Shown: positions 19,140 through 28,510, numbered from the stretch's first letter. The stretch is DNA of 64,000 bases from Deltaproteobacteria bacterium (GCA_029261875.1 JAJDAL010000042.1:124001-188000); one strand, 5' to 3'. The notes: generated from the letters alone by a model not told the origin. Made by a program: numbers and translations.

Positions 19140-20314
19140 CAAGGTCGTGCTCCACCGTAGGTCTTGCGAGGCCCCCGCTGCCGCGGCGGCGTCGTGGTCT
19201 TGCGGCCCTCGCGTCGACTCTTGGCCGGCGTACTCACCAGCGGCAAGAAGGCTTTCACGAGAGCGGGATCGAATTGCACCCCGGCCAGCCGCGTCAGCTC
19301 CGCCGCCACCGCTTGGGGGGCGGGCATGGTGCGGTAGGGCCGCGATGCGTTGCGGGTGATAGCGTCGTAGGCGTCCGCCAGATGAATGATGCGCGCGAAC
19401 CGGTGGATCTTCTCGCCCCGTGCGCCGCTCGGGTATCCCCCACCGTGCCACCATTCGTGGTGATCGCGGATCGAAGTCACGATCTCGTCGTCGAGACCGA
19501 GCTCGCGCGCCAGGCGTGCACCGAGTTCCGGGTGACGTTCGACGCGTGCGCGTTCCGCCGGGTCGAGGGCACCGGGCCGCGACAAGAGCGCGGGCGAGAT
19601 TCCGATTTTCCCGATGTCGTGAATGAAGGCCGCGGTTCGCAGCCGCTCCACGGTTTCCGCATCCAGATCCAGACGCTCGCCCAGAAGTTTCGCGTAGTGG
19701 GCAACGCGTCGCGCGTGCCCGGCCATGTAGGGATCTTCGCGCTCGATCAATTCGGCGAGGGAACGCAGGACGGCGGCCACCGGGTCCGAAGGGTCGTGGG
19801 TGTCCGAGTTCGCGCTTTGGGGCGCCAAGCCATTGGCAAAAAGCTCGGCGTCCAAGGATTTCATCAACGCGGGTAAATCGCGCTCGCGGTCCACCACGTC
19901 TTCGAGCACTTGCCACAGCCGGATGCGCAGTCGTTGGCGGGTGTGGGTCGAAAGCGCCCGCGCGACGGATTCGCGCACGGCCGCGACATCGAACGGCTTC
20001 ACGAGGTAATCGCGAATGCCGTGGCGGATGCCGTGGGTGGCACTTTCGAGGGTTCCCTCGCCGGTAATCACGACCACTTCCGTGGCCGGATGTTCGCGGC
20101 GCACGCGCTCGAGCAGCACGTCGCCCCGCATTCCGGGCAAGTTGAGATCGATGGTGGCGAGATCCACCGGGTGTCGTTCGAGTGCCGCCAGGGCGTCGGG
20201 GCCCGTGGCGGCCGTCGACACGCGGTATTCGGGTTCGAGAATTGCGCACAGGGCTTCGCGCACACTGGCTTCGTCGTCGACGACGAGAATTTGGGCGGTC
20301 GGGTTGGTCTCCAT
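19139..20314 (-). CDS. Response regulator with HD-GYP phosphodiesterase domain
   Basis: The 391-residue protein has an N-terminal receiver domain (about 8-125, with VVDDE, the acceptor Asp in TIDLNLPGMRG and the KPFD lysine). A C-terminal HD-GYP domain (about 180-375) should degrade cyclic di-GMP. The metal ligands appear intact: GHARR, FIHDIGKIGIS, RHPELG and DHHEW. The signature loop, usually HHE-x-x-DGxGYP, reads HHEWWHGGGYP, with His-Gly in place of Asp-Gly. The coupled PilZ gene suggests a local sensor-plus-receptor module. No cognate kinase is adjacent. Confidence 0.9.
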   Translation of the reverse strand: METNPTAQILVVDDEASVREALCAILEPEYRVSTAATGPDALAALERHPVDLATIDLNLPGMRGDVLLERVRREHPATEVVVITGEGTLESATHGIRHGIRDYLVKPFDVAAVRESVARALSTHTRQRLRIRLWQVLEDVVDRERDLPALMKSLDAELFANGLAPQSANSDTHDPSDPVAAVLRSLAELIEREDPYMAGHARRVAHYAKLLGERLDLDAETVERLRTAAFIHDIGKIGISPALLSRPGALDPAERARVERHPELGARLARELGLDDEIVTSIRDHHEWWHGGGYPSGARGEKIHRFARIIHLADAYDAITRNASRPYRTMPAPQAVAAELTRLAGVQFDPALVKAFLPLVSTPAKSRREGRKTTTPPRQRGPRKTYGGARP

Positions 20315-20602
20315 ACCCTTCCTCTTCGCAAGCCGCGTGCCACCCCGAGACTTTCGCCGCCCATGGGCAGGTAGTTGATTTCAATGAAGAAATTTCACCG
20401 CGGGGCCAGTACACCGGAGCCGGTTCGGTACCCAGGCGAACGAAAACTCGGAAGCAGTCTCGCAAGTAGTGGGAATCGAAGGTGAATTCCCGGCTGTTCC
20501 AGACGGAACGCAAGTGTCAGCGCCTTGGCGCCGAAGGGCGCGCAGGGGGTCGGCGGCCGGCCCATGTTCCCTCCGAAGGCTTTGGTAGCCTGTCCGCCGC
20601 CA

Positions 20603-22093
20603 ATGACCCACGAAACCCCCCGTCCTTCCGCAGCCCCGAAATCCCCTTCCGAACTTCGCATCGTCATCATCGGGGCGGGGATGTCGGGTGTCCTCAGCGC
20701 GATCCAGTTGCAAGAGTCGGGCTACGACAACTTCAGCGTCTACGAGAAGGGCACGCGCATCGGCGGCACTTGGAACGAGAACACCTACCCGGGCTTGTCG
20801 TGCGATGTGCCCTCCCATCTCTACAGTTACTCCTTCGAACTCAATCCGGATTGGAGTCACCGCTATTCGCCGGGTGAGGAGATCCAGGCGTACTTCGAAA
20901 ATGTCGCGCGGCGCCACGGCATCCCGTCGAAGCTTCGGCTGGGCCAGGAGGTGGTGCGCTGCGTATTCGAAAACGGGCGTTGGGAGATCGCGCTCGCCGA
21001 CGGTTCCCGCGACAGCGCGGACGTCGTGATTGCCGCGACCGGCGTGCTCCACCACCCGTCCGTACCGGATTTCGAAGGACTCGACCGCTTCGCGGGGCCG
21101 CAGTTTCACAGCGCGCGTTGGGATCACAGCGTTTCCCTCGAAGGCAAGCGCGTAGGGGTGGTGGGGACCGGTTCCACCGCGATCCAGATCACGACGGCCG
21201 TCGTCGACCGAGTGGCGGAATACAAACTCTTCCAGCGAACTCCCCAATGGGTGATGCCCCAGGAAAATCCCCTCTACAGCGAAGCAGAAAAGAAACTCTT
21301 CCGCGATCGCCCGGAAACCCTGCGCGCCCTCAACGCGGACATCCGCCTGCTGTTCACCGAAGGCTTTTCCAACGCGGTGGTGGACGCGGACTCCCCCCAG
21401 CTGGCCGCGATTCACGAAGCCTGCGAGGCCAACCTGGAAGAAAGTGTGCGCGACCCGGAGCTGAAGGAGAAACTTCGTCCGAACTACCGCGCGGCCTGCA
21501 AGCGCTTGATCATCTCCGGCGAATTCTACGCCGCCATCCAACGCCCCAATGCGAATCTCGTCACGGACCCCATCGAGCGCATCGAGGAAAGCGGTGTGCG
21601 GACCGCCGACGGCACGCTTCACGAACTCGACGTGTTGGTGTTGGCCACGGGCTTCCGGGTCGACCGTTTCGTACGGCCCATGGAAGTGGTGGGACGCAAC
21701 GGCGTCGCCCTGAACGACGTTTGGGAAAAGGGCCCCTTCGCCTACCTCGCCATCACGGTGCCGGAATTTCCCAACCTCTTCATGTTGAACGGGCCCAACG
21801 GTCCCGTCGGCAATTTCTCATTGATCGACATCGCCGAATGTCAGTTCGCCTACATCCTGCAGCTGATCGAGCGCGTGCGTTCCGGTGCGTGCCGCGAAAT
21901 CGCCGCGTCCCGCGAAGCCACTCGGCGTTTCGACGCCGAGCGCCGCGAAGCGGCCAAGAAGACCATTTGGACTTCCGGTTGTCAGAGCTGGTACCTCGAC
22001 GCCGACGGTGTCCCCATGGCCTGGCCCTGGACCTTCGATCGCTTCAAGGATGAGATGCGCGAACCGCGCCTCGACGATTTCGATTTGCGTTAG
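20603..22093 (+). CDS. Flavin-containing Baeyer-Villiger-type monooxygenase
   Basis: The 496-residue enzyme should use FAD and NADPH to insert oxygen into ketones or oxidise related substrates. It has the FAD motif GAGMSGVLSA near residue 17, the NADPH motif GTGSTAIQ about residue 195, and between them FAGPQFHSARWD. That last segment fits the FxGxxxHxxxW(P/D) fingerprint of Baeyer-Villiger monooxygenases. The preferred start is the ATG at 20603; the open frame upstream is not conserved. A crotonase gene follows after 51 bases, which suggests a degradative pathway. The substrate is unknown. Confidence 0.88.
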   Translation: MTHETPRPSAAPKSPSELRIVIIGAGMSGVLSAIQLQESGYDNFSVYEKGTRIGGTWNENTYPGLSCDVPSHLYSYSFELNPDWSHRYSPGEEIQAYFENVARRHGIPSKLRLGQEVVRCVFENGRWEIALADGSRDSADVVIAATGVLHHPSVPDFEGLDRFAGPQFHSARWDHSVSLEGKRVGVVGTGSTAIQITTAVVDRVAEYKLFQRTPQWVMPQENPLYSEAEKKLFRDRPETLRALNADIRLLFTEGFSNAVVDADSPQLAAIHEACEANLEESVRDPELKEKLRPNYRAACKRLIISGEFYAAIQRPNANLVTDPIERIEESGVRTADGTLHELDVLVLATGFRVDRFVRPMEVVGRNGVALNDVWEKGPFAYLAITVPEFPNLFMLNGPNGPVGNFSLIDIAECQFAYILQLIERVRSGACREIAASREATRRFDAERREAAKKTIWTSGCQSWYLDADGVPMAWPWTFDRFKDEMREPRLDDFDLR

Positions 22094-22144
22094 GCGTGCA
22101 GCGCCGCCTCCCGAAACGTTTCCCGATTTGCAGCAGGAGTCCCG

Positions 22145-22942
22145 ATGAATACCGAGCATTGTCTAGTGGAACGCGAAGGCCACGTGTTGGTCATCACCTT
22201 GAATCGTCCGGAAGCCAAGAACGCACTTTCCGGCGGCATGATGGCGGGCATGTATCGCGCCTGGCGCATGCTCGACGAAGACCCCGAGCTGCGCGTAGGG
22301 ATTCTGACGGGCCGTGGTGACGTGTTCTGTGCGGGCGCGGACTTGAAGGCGATGGGGGGCGGCGAAAAGGACGAAGCGTTCCAGGAGTTGATGGCCCAGG
22401 TGCCGGACCTGCATTGGCAAGCCCTACTGCGACACAACCGTCCCCTGAAACCCATCATCGCTGCGGTGGAAGGTTTTGCGGTCGCGGGCGGAACCGAAAT
22501 TCTGCAAGGCACGGACATCCGCGTGGCCGCCGAAGACGCCATTTTCGGCGTGACCGAAGCGCGCCGCGGCCTCTTCCCCCTCGGTGGCTCGAGCGTGCGT
22601 CTGCGCCGCCAGATCCCCTACACGCTGGCAGCGGAAATCCTCCTTACCGGCCGCCACGTCAGCGCCCGGGAAGCCCTCGACTTCGGTTTGGTGGGACGCG
22701 TCGTCCCCAAGGGCGAGACCCTCGCGGAAGCCCGGAAGATCGCCGCAACCATCTGTGAAAACGGCCCGCTCTCGATCCGCGCCCTCATGCGCATGCTGCG
22801 CGAAATCGACGAGAGCTACAGCGAAGCGGACGCCCTCGCCAAAGAGATCGAAATCGGCGGCCCCGTCTTCGCCTCCAAAGACGCCCGCGAAGGCCCCCGC
22901 GCCTTCAAAGAAAAACGCAAACCCGTCTACACCGGCGAGTAG
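22145..22942 (+). CDS. Enoyl-CoA hydratase/isomerase (crotonase) family protein
   Basis: The 265-residue protein has the crotonase fold signatures: FCAGADLKAM for the oxyanion hole and AAVEGFAVAGGTEI. Both glutamates that act in hydratases appear to be kept (GGTEI and VTEARRG), so hydratase activity is plausible. It is probably co-transcribed with the upstream monooxygenase. The exact substrate cannot be read from the sequence. Confidence 0.9.
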   Translation: MNTEHCLVEREGHVLVITLNRPEAKNALSGGMMAGMYRAWRMLDEDPELRVGILTGRGDVFCAGADLKAMGGGEKDEAFQELMAQVPDLHWQALLRHNRPLKPIIAAVEGFAVAGGTEILQGTDIRVAAEDAIFGVTEARRGLFPLGGSSVRLRRQIPYTLAAEILLTGRHVSAREALDFGLVGRVVPKGETLAEARKIAATICENGPLSIRALMRMLREIDESYSEADALAKEIEIGGPVFASKDAREGPRAFKEKRKPVYTGE

Positions 22943-22976
22943 TCGCGAGTCCACGCGGTTACTCGGCACTCGGGCC

Positions 22977-22992
22977 GCGGCTCGGCAGCCGC
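22977..22992. terminator. Hairpin between convergent genes
   Basis: GCGGCT and AGCCGC pair perfectly around a CGGC loop, 34 bases after the crotonase stop and in front of the convergent pentapeptide-repeat gene. There is no T-run, so termination is only a possibility. Confidence 0.3.
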
Positions 22993-23071
22993 AACACCCC
23001 GGTCGGCTGCGCTCGCCGTTGCGCGTCCTAGCGAAGCCGTCTCTTGAATGGACGCGAAGCGGATTCCAGCC

Positions 23072-23620
23072 TTAGGTGCTGCGAACTTTCTTCATTCCCG
23101 CGGCATCGGGTTTGAATCCGTCCGGGAAACGCGTCTTACTCGAGTACTCCGCCCCGGTCAGGTTGGCCCCCGTCAGGTTGGCCCCCGAGAGGTCGGCCCC
23201 CGCAAGCAAGGAGTTTCCGCCCACGTCATCACCCCCGAGATTTGCGTTGGTGAGGTTGGCACCGCACAGGATCGCCCCCGTCAGATCGGCACCCTGAAGC
23301 GATGCGGACGAGAGGTCTGCGTTGGTGAGATTCGCGCGAAACAACGTGGCGGAATAGAGATTCGCCCCGGTCAGGGTCGCTCCCTTGAGATTCGCATCGC
23401 AAAGGTATGCACCTTTGAGATTGGCGTCGGCAAAATCGGCCTTGCGGAGATCCGCATCGTCGAAGACCGCGCCCGCCAGGACCGCCTTCGAGAAACGAGT
23501 GCCCTTCAGGCTCGTTTCCTCGAATGAAACGCCGCTCAGCTCTTTGCCGGAGAGGTCCGCCCCAGGCAGCTCTTCGTCGATCGTGAGCATGATTCGCCCA
23601 CTGGATGTCTTGAGATCCAT
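23072..23620 (-). CDS. Pentapeptide-repeat protein
   Basis: About residues 18-160 of 182 are tandem A(D/N)LxG-type pentapeptides (for example GADLSGANLTGANLTGA), which fold as a right-handed square beta-helix. There is no signal peptide or membrane segment, so it is likely cytoplasmic. Some family members protect DNA gyrase from toxins, but most have no known role and nothing here decides. The start may be the ATG at 23620 or the internal ATG before LTIDEELPG. Confidence 0.85.
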   Translation of the reverse strand: MDLKTSSGRIMLTIDEELPGADLSGKELSGVSFEETSLKGTRFSKAVLAGAVFDDADLRKADFADANLKGAYLCDANLKGATLTGANLYSATLFRANLTNADLSSASLQGADLTGAILCGANLTNANLGGDDVGGNSLLAGADLSGANLTGANLTGAEYSSKTRFPDGFKPDAAGMKKVRST

Positions 23621-23835
23621 TGCGCCGCCTATTGGATTGGGCTTTCGCTACTGGCCCGCGGGAACGTCCCGCGATGGCGACCGAAAGCCCTGGGCCAGAG
23701 ACTACCAAACCCCGAGAACGGCTGGCTTTGGCGGGTCCGCTGCAAGCCTTTGCGAGGCGGCGAGCGCGACCCTTCCCAGGTGGGTCGGCGATTCCGAACT
23801 GGAGGTTGGAATCGCCAAAATCAGGCCAGCGAACG

Positions 23836-24129
23836 CTAGCCGAACAGCCGATGGAGCCCTGTACCCGCCTCGCCGCCGTAGAACACGGCACCGACCGGGA
23901 CACTTCCATCGAGCGCAGCGACCACCGCCGCAAGACCGCCCCCAGCGAACGCACCACAGAGTTCAATCAGTTCTGCGCCTTCGGCCACCAATTCCCGAGC
24001 CACGCCCGGTGCATCGTCGATGGAACGCACACCCCTGCAGAGGAGCACGCACGCGGTCGAGCCGATCGTATCGCTCCGAGGCTCGGCTGAGGGGTCGCCA
24101 AGCGTGTAAATGAATCCCCACTTCTTCAC
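23836..24129 (-). CDS. Small DUF6506-like protein
   Basis: The 97-residue protein begins MKKWGFIYT from a GTG at 24129, with AAGGAG eight bases upstream; that ribosome-binding site decides the start. It has the pattern ARELVAEGAELIELCGAF followed by VPVGAVFYG, which I recognise as resembling the DUF6506 family. The family function is unknown to me. It lies 107 bases downstream of a sigma54 response regulator gene on the same strand. It looks like a compact alpha/beta cytoplasmic protein. Confidence 0.7.
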   Translation of the reverse strand: MKKWGFIYTLGDPSAEPRSDTIGSTACVLLCRGVRSIDDAPGVARELVAEGAELIELCGAFAGGGLAAVVAALDGSVPVGAVFYGGEAGTGLHRLFG

Positions 24130-24236
24130 GATGCCGACTCCTTCGCTGGCTTGCTGATGAGCCTGGTCGTTGGCCAATGCACCGCGAGATCAACGACTAT
24201 CTGGCTCGCAAGATCGAAGCTACCCACTCCCGACGC

Positions 24237-25616
24237 CTAACTGGTGTTGGATTGCGCCTCGATTCCGTGGCGGTCCATTTTCAATTTCAGGACGCGGCGG
24301 GTCAGGCCCAGGCGTTCGGCGGCGCGGGTTTGGTTCCAGTCGGCTTCGGCCAGGGCTTCTTCGAGCAGTTCGCGTTCGAATTCGCCGACGGCTTGGCTGA
24401 GGTTGGAGCGGCCGGACCAGAGGTCGGCGCGGAGTTGTTCTACGCGGTCCGAGCGGGCGATGGATTCCGGTAGGTCTTGCAGGCTCAAGAGTGGGGAATC
24501 CGTCAGGGCGACGGCGCGCTCGATGGCATTTTCGAGTTCCCGGACGTTGCCCGGCCAGGGGTAGTGCTCGAGGGCGCGTTGGGCTTCACCGGAGAATTCG
24601 GCCGGTGTGCGGCCGGCTTCCCGGCAGGCGCGTTCGAGGGCCGCGGCGCACAGGAGCGAGATGTCTTCGCGGCGTTCGCGCAGCGGCGGGATTTGGATGG
24701 TGACGACGTTGATTCGGTAGAAGAGATCGAGCCGAAAGCCGCCGCCCTCCACTTCCTTCTCGAGATCCCGGTTGGTGGCACTCAAGACCCGCGTGTCGAA
24801 TTCGACTGCTTCCGTGCCGCCCACGCGTTCGAACCGCCGCTCCTGCAAGGCGCGCAAGAGTTTGGGTTGCACCGCCGGCGCGAGCTCGCCGATTTCGTCC
24901 AGGAACAAGGTCCCGCCGTTGGCGAGTTCGAACTTTCCGATTCGCTGGTCGCGGGCGTCCGTGAAGGCGCCGCGTTCGTGGCCGAAGAGTTCGCTCTCGA
25001 TCAACGAATGGGGGATCGCTGCGCAGTTGACGGCCACGAAGGGTCCCGCCGAGCGCGGTCCCAGCTCGTGAATCGCCCGGGCCACCAGTTCCTTTCCGGT
25101 GCCGCTCTCGCCGGCGATCAACACGCTCGAACGCGAATCCGCCACGCGCTCCACCGTGCGGAACACCGTGCGCATCTTCTCGCTGCGGCCGATGATCTGG
25201 CCCAGGCGGTTGCGCCCGTCCACTTCGTCGCGCAGGCGCGCCACTTCGTCCTCGAGGTCGCTGCGTTCGAGCAAGCGCCGTACTTTGAGGCTCAAGGCAT
25301 CGATGTCGAAGGGCTTGGTCACGTAGTCGACGGCGCCGAGCTTCATGGCATCTACGGCCGTGGTTACGGTTTGGGTGGCGGTCAGCACCACCACCGGTAC
25401 GCGATTGCCCTGCGTCTGGAGTTCCTTCAGGCAGTCCATGCCGCTGCGTCCGGGCATGACGAGATCGAGCAGCACCAGATCCGGGCTGTCGTGCGCGACG
25501 CGCTCGAGCGCCTCTTCGACTCCCGACGCCACCAATACGTCGTATTGGTCCTTGAAGAGCATCCGGAGCGATTCCTGGACACCCATTTCATCGTCGACGA
25601 CGAGCAAGCGGCGCAT
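24237..25616 (-). CDS. Sigma54-dependent NtrC-family response regulator
   Basis: The 459-residue protein has a receiver domain (1-120, with DDE, acceptor Asp in LLDLVMPGRSG and KPFD). An AAA+ domain (about 140-370) follows, with Walker A GESGTGKE, Walker B FLDEIGEL and the sigma54-contact loop written GAFTDA instead of GAFTGA. A Fis-type helix-turn-helix lies at the end (ADWNQTRAAERLGLTRR). GAFTDA is a known variant, so it should still activate sigma54 polymerase. No partner kinase is adjacent. The divergent RHS gene 163 bases away is a possible target. Confidence 0.94.
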   Translation of the reverse strand: MRRLLVVDDEMGVQESLRMLFKDQYDVLVASGVEEALERVAHDSPDLVLLDLVMPGRSGMDCLKELQTQGNRVPVVVLTATQTVTTAVDAMKLGAVDYVTKPFDIDALSLKVRRLLERSDLEDEVARLRDEVDGRNRLGQIIGRSEKMRTVFRTVERVADSRSSVLIAGESGTGKELVARAIHELGPRSAGPFVAVNCAAIPHSLIESELFGHERGAFTDARDQRIGKFELANGGTLFLDEIGELAPAVQPKLLRALQERRFERVGGTEAVEFDTRVLSATNRDLEKEVEGGGFRLDLFYRINVVTIQIPPLRERREDISLLCAAALERACREAGRTPAEFSGEAQRALEHYPWPGNVRELENAIERAVALTDSPLLSLQDLPESIARSDRVEQLRADLWSGRSNLSQAVGEFERELLEEALAEADWNQTRAAERLGLTRRVLKLKMDRHGIEAQSNTS

Positions 25617-25779
25617 CCAATCAATCTAACGAACTGCCCGCGGCACGCCCCCACCCTCGGTAATTCTCAATGCGGCGCCCTGAAGCTTCTTGAAGATTGC
25701 CGCTGCCAGCGCCGTGATACGTTGCTTTGCCGCCGGTCCTCGGCGGGTTCCGGGGGTCCAGGAGTGAGCTGACGCCGCC

Positions 25780-26766
25780 ATGCACCGCAAGTGTCGAAAT
25801 TTCGTTGCAGTGCTTTGCGTCCTATTCGCCTGGTCCCCCCTCGCAAACGCCGTCGAATATCGTTTCTACCATCCCGACACGCTGGGCTCGAACGTCGTGG
25901 TCACCAACCGCGCGGGCGCGATCGTCCAGCGCACGGTTCCTTCGCCCTACGGTGCGCTCCCCAAGGTCTTGCCCGGCGATGCCGGCTCCGTCAGCGCCCA
26001 GGAGACGCGGGTGCGACCGCTCTTCACGGACCAGGAATTCGATCCGGAGTCCGAGCTGCACTACTTCGGCGCTCGCTTCTACGACCCGGCGGTGGGGCGC
26101 TTTCTGGCGAACGATCCGGAACTCGCGCTGGGGGGCATCAGTTTCGCGCGCATTCCCAACCAACCCGGAAATCTCAACGGACACAGCTACGCGCTGAATC
26201 GCCCCACGGTGTTCGTGGATCCAACGGGAGCATTCGTGGTGGGGACTGCCAACGTGGGTGAACTCGATCCCACGCAACGCGATCCATTGCTTGCGAGGAC
26301 ATCGCCGACCCCGGAACCCCGAGCCACTGAATTCCCGCGTCCGGAGCCCACGCCGGCGCCCGACCGCCTCGAACCGACTCCGCAGCCCACAGCCGATGCC
26401 CTCACACCGGTTGAAACGCCCATCGATGAACCCGACCGCTACCCGGAAGATCCGCAACGCTCTCCCTTTCGGGAACCGTGGCAGCGGCGGGAGTTCGAGC
26501 GCGCTCTGCAGGCGGGGCTCGAGTCTCAAGAAATTCTGGAGTTGCTCGGAATCGATGCTCCCTTCTACACGTGGGAGTTGGATCCCGAGAATTGGCGCTA
26601 CGACTCGGCGTTCTTCAAACGAACCTCACCGGGTGAGGGATTCTTCGACAAGTTCACCCACCCCTGTCTGCGCGGCGGCTTCGATTGCAGCGGCCAAAGC
26701 GGTCTGCGTAAACCCAGGCGACTTCCCGAGGTCAATCGGAACCCGGCCTCGGAGCGAGGGCGGTGA
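25780..26766 (+). CDS. Secreted orphan RHS-repeat core protein
   Basis: The 328-residue protein has a signal peptide (about 1-24, ending NAVEY). The RHS-repeat-associated core motif follows almost at once: YHPDTLGSNVVVT, FTDQEFDPESELHYFGARFYDP and GRFLANDPE, then NRPTVFVDPTG. It lacks the long YD-repeat shell of full Rhs toxins. After the core come a Pro/Thr-rich linker (about 170-215) and a C-terminal part of about 110 residues that I do not recognise. It could be a remnant, a secreted mini-Rhs or a carrier for a small C-terminal domain. Confidence 0.75.
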   Translation: MHRKCRNFVAVLCVLFAWSPLANAVEYRFYHPDTLGSNVVVTNRAGAIVQRTVPSPYGALPKVLPGDAGSVSAQETRVRPLFTDQEFDPESELHYFGARFYDPAVGRFLANDPELALGGISFARIPNQPGNLNGHSYALNRPTVFVDPTGAFVVGTANVGELDPTQRDPLLARTSPTPEPRATEFPRPEPTPAPDRLEPTPQPTADALTPVETPIDEPDRYPEDPQRSPFREPWQRREFERALQAGLESQEILELLGIDAPFYTWELDPENWRYDSAFFKRTSPGEGFFDKFTHPCLRGGFDCSGQSGLRKPRRLPEVNRNPASERGR

Positions 26767-26799
26767 TGGGGAATCGCGGTTCTTGAACGATCGAAGTGG

Positions 26800-28356
26800 T
26801 TAGAGGGCGCAGCCCACCGGATCCGGGGCGGCTTCGTCATCCAGTTCGGAAAATTCGCATCCGAGGTCGTCCGGGTAGTCGATCAAGCCATCTCCATCAT
26901 TGTCCAGGCCGTCCGCACATTCGGGAAGCGTTGACGACAAGGCCTTTGCGTGGCTGTTCCATGCGAGAATGGTGGTGCCGTCAGCTCCCGATTCGAGATG
27001 GATGAATTGACGGTGCTTGGGAAGGCCTTCATAGACCTGTTCGACCCAATGGTCAGGCGTAGCTTCCGGGTCGAGCGAAGCGAGTGTGCGGAGCGTTCGG
27101 GGCGAGCCGCCCGCCAGGATCCAATGATCTCCGGTATAGGTGGCGCCGCGAACGAACCGGAAGGGCGAAGCCTGAAGCGAGGGGAATTGCTGCCGCGGAC
27201 CCCATGTGATTCCGTCGTCCCGAGAAACCAGGTAGCCCCCTAGGCCGTCGTTTAGTAGCCACGTTCCCTGTTCATCCGTGGCAAGCACGGCGCGCGCGAC
27301 GATCGACCGAGGACCGTTCCCTTTGTAACACGCCGCTTGGTTATCGGAGAAATCGCACTCGGGGGACCAGGGAACCGCAGGGGCCTCCTCGGTGAGCTTC
27401 ACCGGCGTGCCCCAGGAGCGTCCGCCGTCCTCCGAGCGCGCGACCCAGGTGCCTTCCCAGATCCAGCTGGCGAGCCAGACACCCGTCTCGCTGGCCTCGA
27501 TGTCGACGTCCAGGCCTTCGTCGGCGAGCAGCAACGGCTCCGACCAGGTGGCTCCGTCGTCGACGGATGTGCGTAGGAGAACCCCGGTGCTGCCGTCATG
27601 AATCCACAGCATTCCGGGGTCGTATAGGGTTTGGTGATAGAGCATCGCCCACACACCGTCTGCGCCGGCGAGCGCAATGCTTTCGACGGCGTGAGGTTCC
27701 GTACTGAATACGATCGGTTCGCTCCAACTCATACCCTGGTCCGAGGAGCTGCGGAACTCGGCTTGCCAGATTCCGCCGGTCGCCAGTCCGAAAAGGCCGC
27801 TAGCGTAATCGACGCTAGCGTACGTTGCGGTTGTAGAGAGCGATTCTCGCGGGGTCCACGTGAGGCCGTTGTCCGACGAGGTTCGGATCTCGACCGCGTC
27901 CGCCCAGCCGTCGAAGAGATCGTACTGCGTTGCAACCCAATCTCCGTTGCCGTTCGAGGCCACCGAACTCCACTCGGCGCCGGGAACATCGAAAACCGGT
28001 CCGGTTGGGTCCTGTCCTGGATTTCCGAGATGTCGATACTTTTTCCAATAACACGTGGTGGGATCATTCACGTAGAAAGTACTGTATTCATTGGAAGGAA
28101 CCGGGACGGGTACGGAGAAGTTGCCGCTTCCGTCGGAGACCGTGAGCGTGAGCGGTGTGCCGCTGCAAGTATCATCGTCCAGGAAGATGCGGATCTCCGT
28201 GTTGGGTTGCGATGACTTCCCTGAGATTACCGGCAGGGGGTCGCTCGAAGGCCCAGCCGGGTCGAAACCCAAATTCGATACGAAGTTCAGGAAAATCGTC
28301 GAAAGGCCGGCCGCGCAAAGCCCGCCGAGCAGGGTGAGTCGCTTGTTCGTCGTCAT
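26800..28356 (-). CDS. Exported Asp-box (BNR/sialidase-like) beta-propeller protein
   Basis: The 518-residue protein has an N-terminal hydrophobic export signal (about 7-27) and an Ig-like region to about residue 115. A propeller follows with five Asp boxes: SSDNGLTW, SSDQGMSW, SVDDGATW, SEDGGRSW and SRDDGITW. The C-terminus holds CADGLDNDGDGLID, a calcium-loop segment frequent in deltaproteobacterial surface proteins. Asp boxes mark the fold, not the activity; I do not see the sialidase arginine triad clearly enough to claim an enzyme. It is convergent with the RHS gene. Confidence 0.8.
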   Translation of the reverse strand: MTTNKRLTLLGGLCAAGLSTIFLNFVSNLGFDPAGPSSDPLPVISGKSSQPNTEIRIFLDDDTCSGTPLTLTVSDGSGNFSVPVPVPSNEYSTFYVNDPTTCYWKKYRHLGNPGQDPTGPVFDVPGAEWSSVASNGNGDWVATQYDLFDGWADAVEIRTSSDNGLTWTPRESLSTTATYASVDYASGLFGLATGGIWQAEFRSSSDQGMSWSEPIVFSTEPHAVESIALAGADGVWAMLYHQTLYDPGMLWIHDGSTGVLLRTSVDDGATWSEPLLLADEGLDVDIEASETGVWLASWIWEGTWVARSEDGGRSWGTPVKLTEEAPAVPWSPECDFSDNQAACYKGNGPRSIVARAVLATDEQGTWLLNDGLGGYLVSRDDGITWGPRQQFPSLQASPFRFVRGATYTGDHWILAGGSPRTLRTLASLDPEATPDHWVEQVYEGLPKHRQFIHLESGADGTTILAWNSHAKALSSTLPECADGLDNDGDGLIDYPDDLGCEFSELDDEAAPDPVGCAL

Positions 28357-28510
28357 GAGCCCAATCCCTGTCTTTGTTACACGTAGGTGATCGAATGGAC
28401 GGGATGGATCCTTGAGGTGGGTACATTCGAGCTTCGCGGTGACCTGTGTTGTATCCCTCTAGGGGGAAACCTTCAGGAGCCGACGTTCCGAGGATGAGTA
28501 GGGAGCTCTC

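Noticed and set aside
24820..25120. GAFTDA in place of GAFTGA in the 459-residue regulator as a sign of lost sigma54 activity
   Set aside because: GAFTDA occurs in many working activators, and the Walker A and B motifs are intact.
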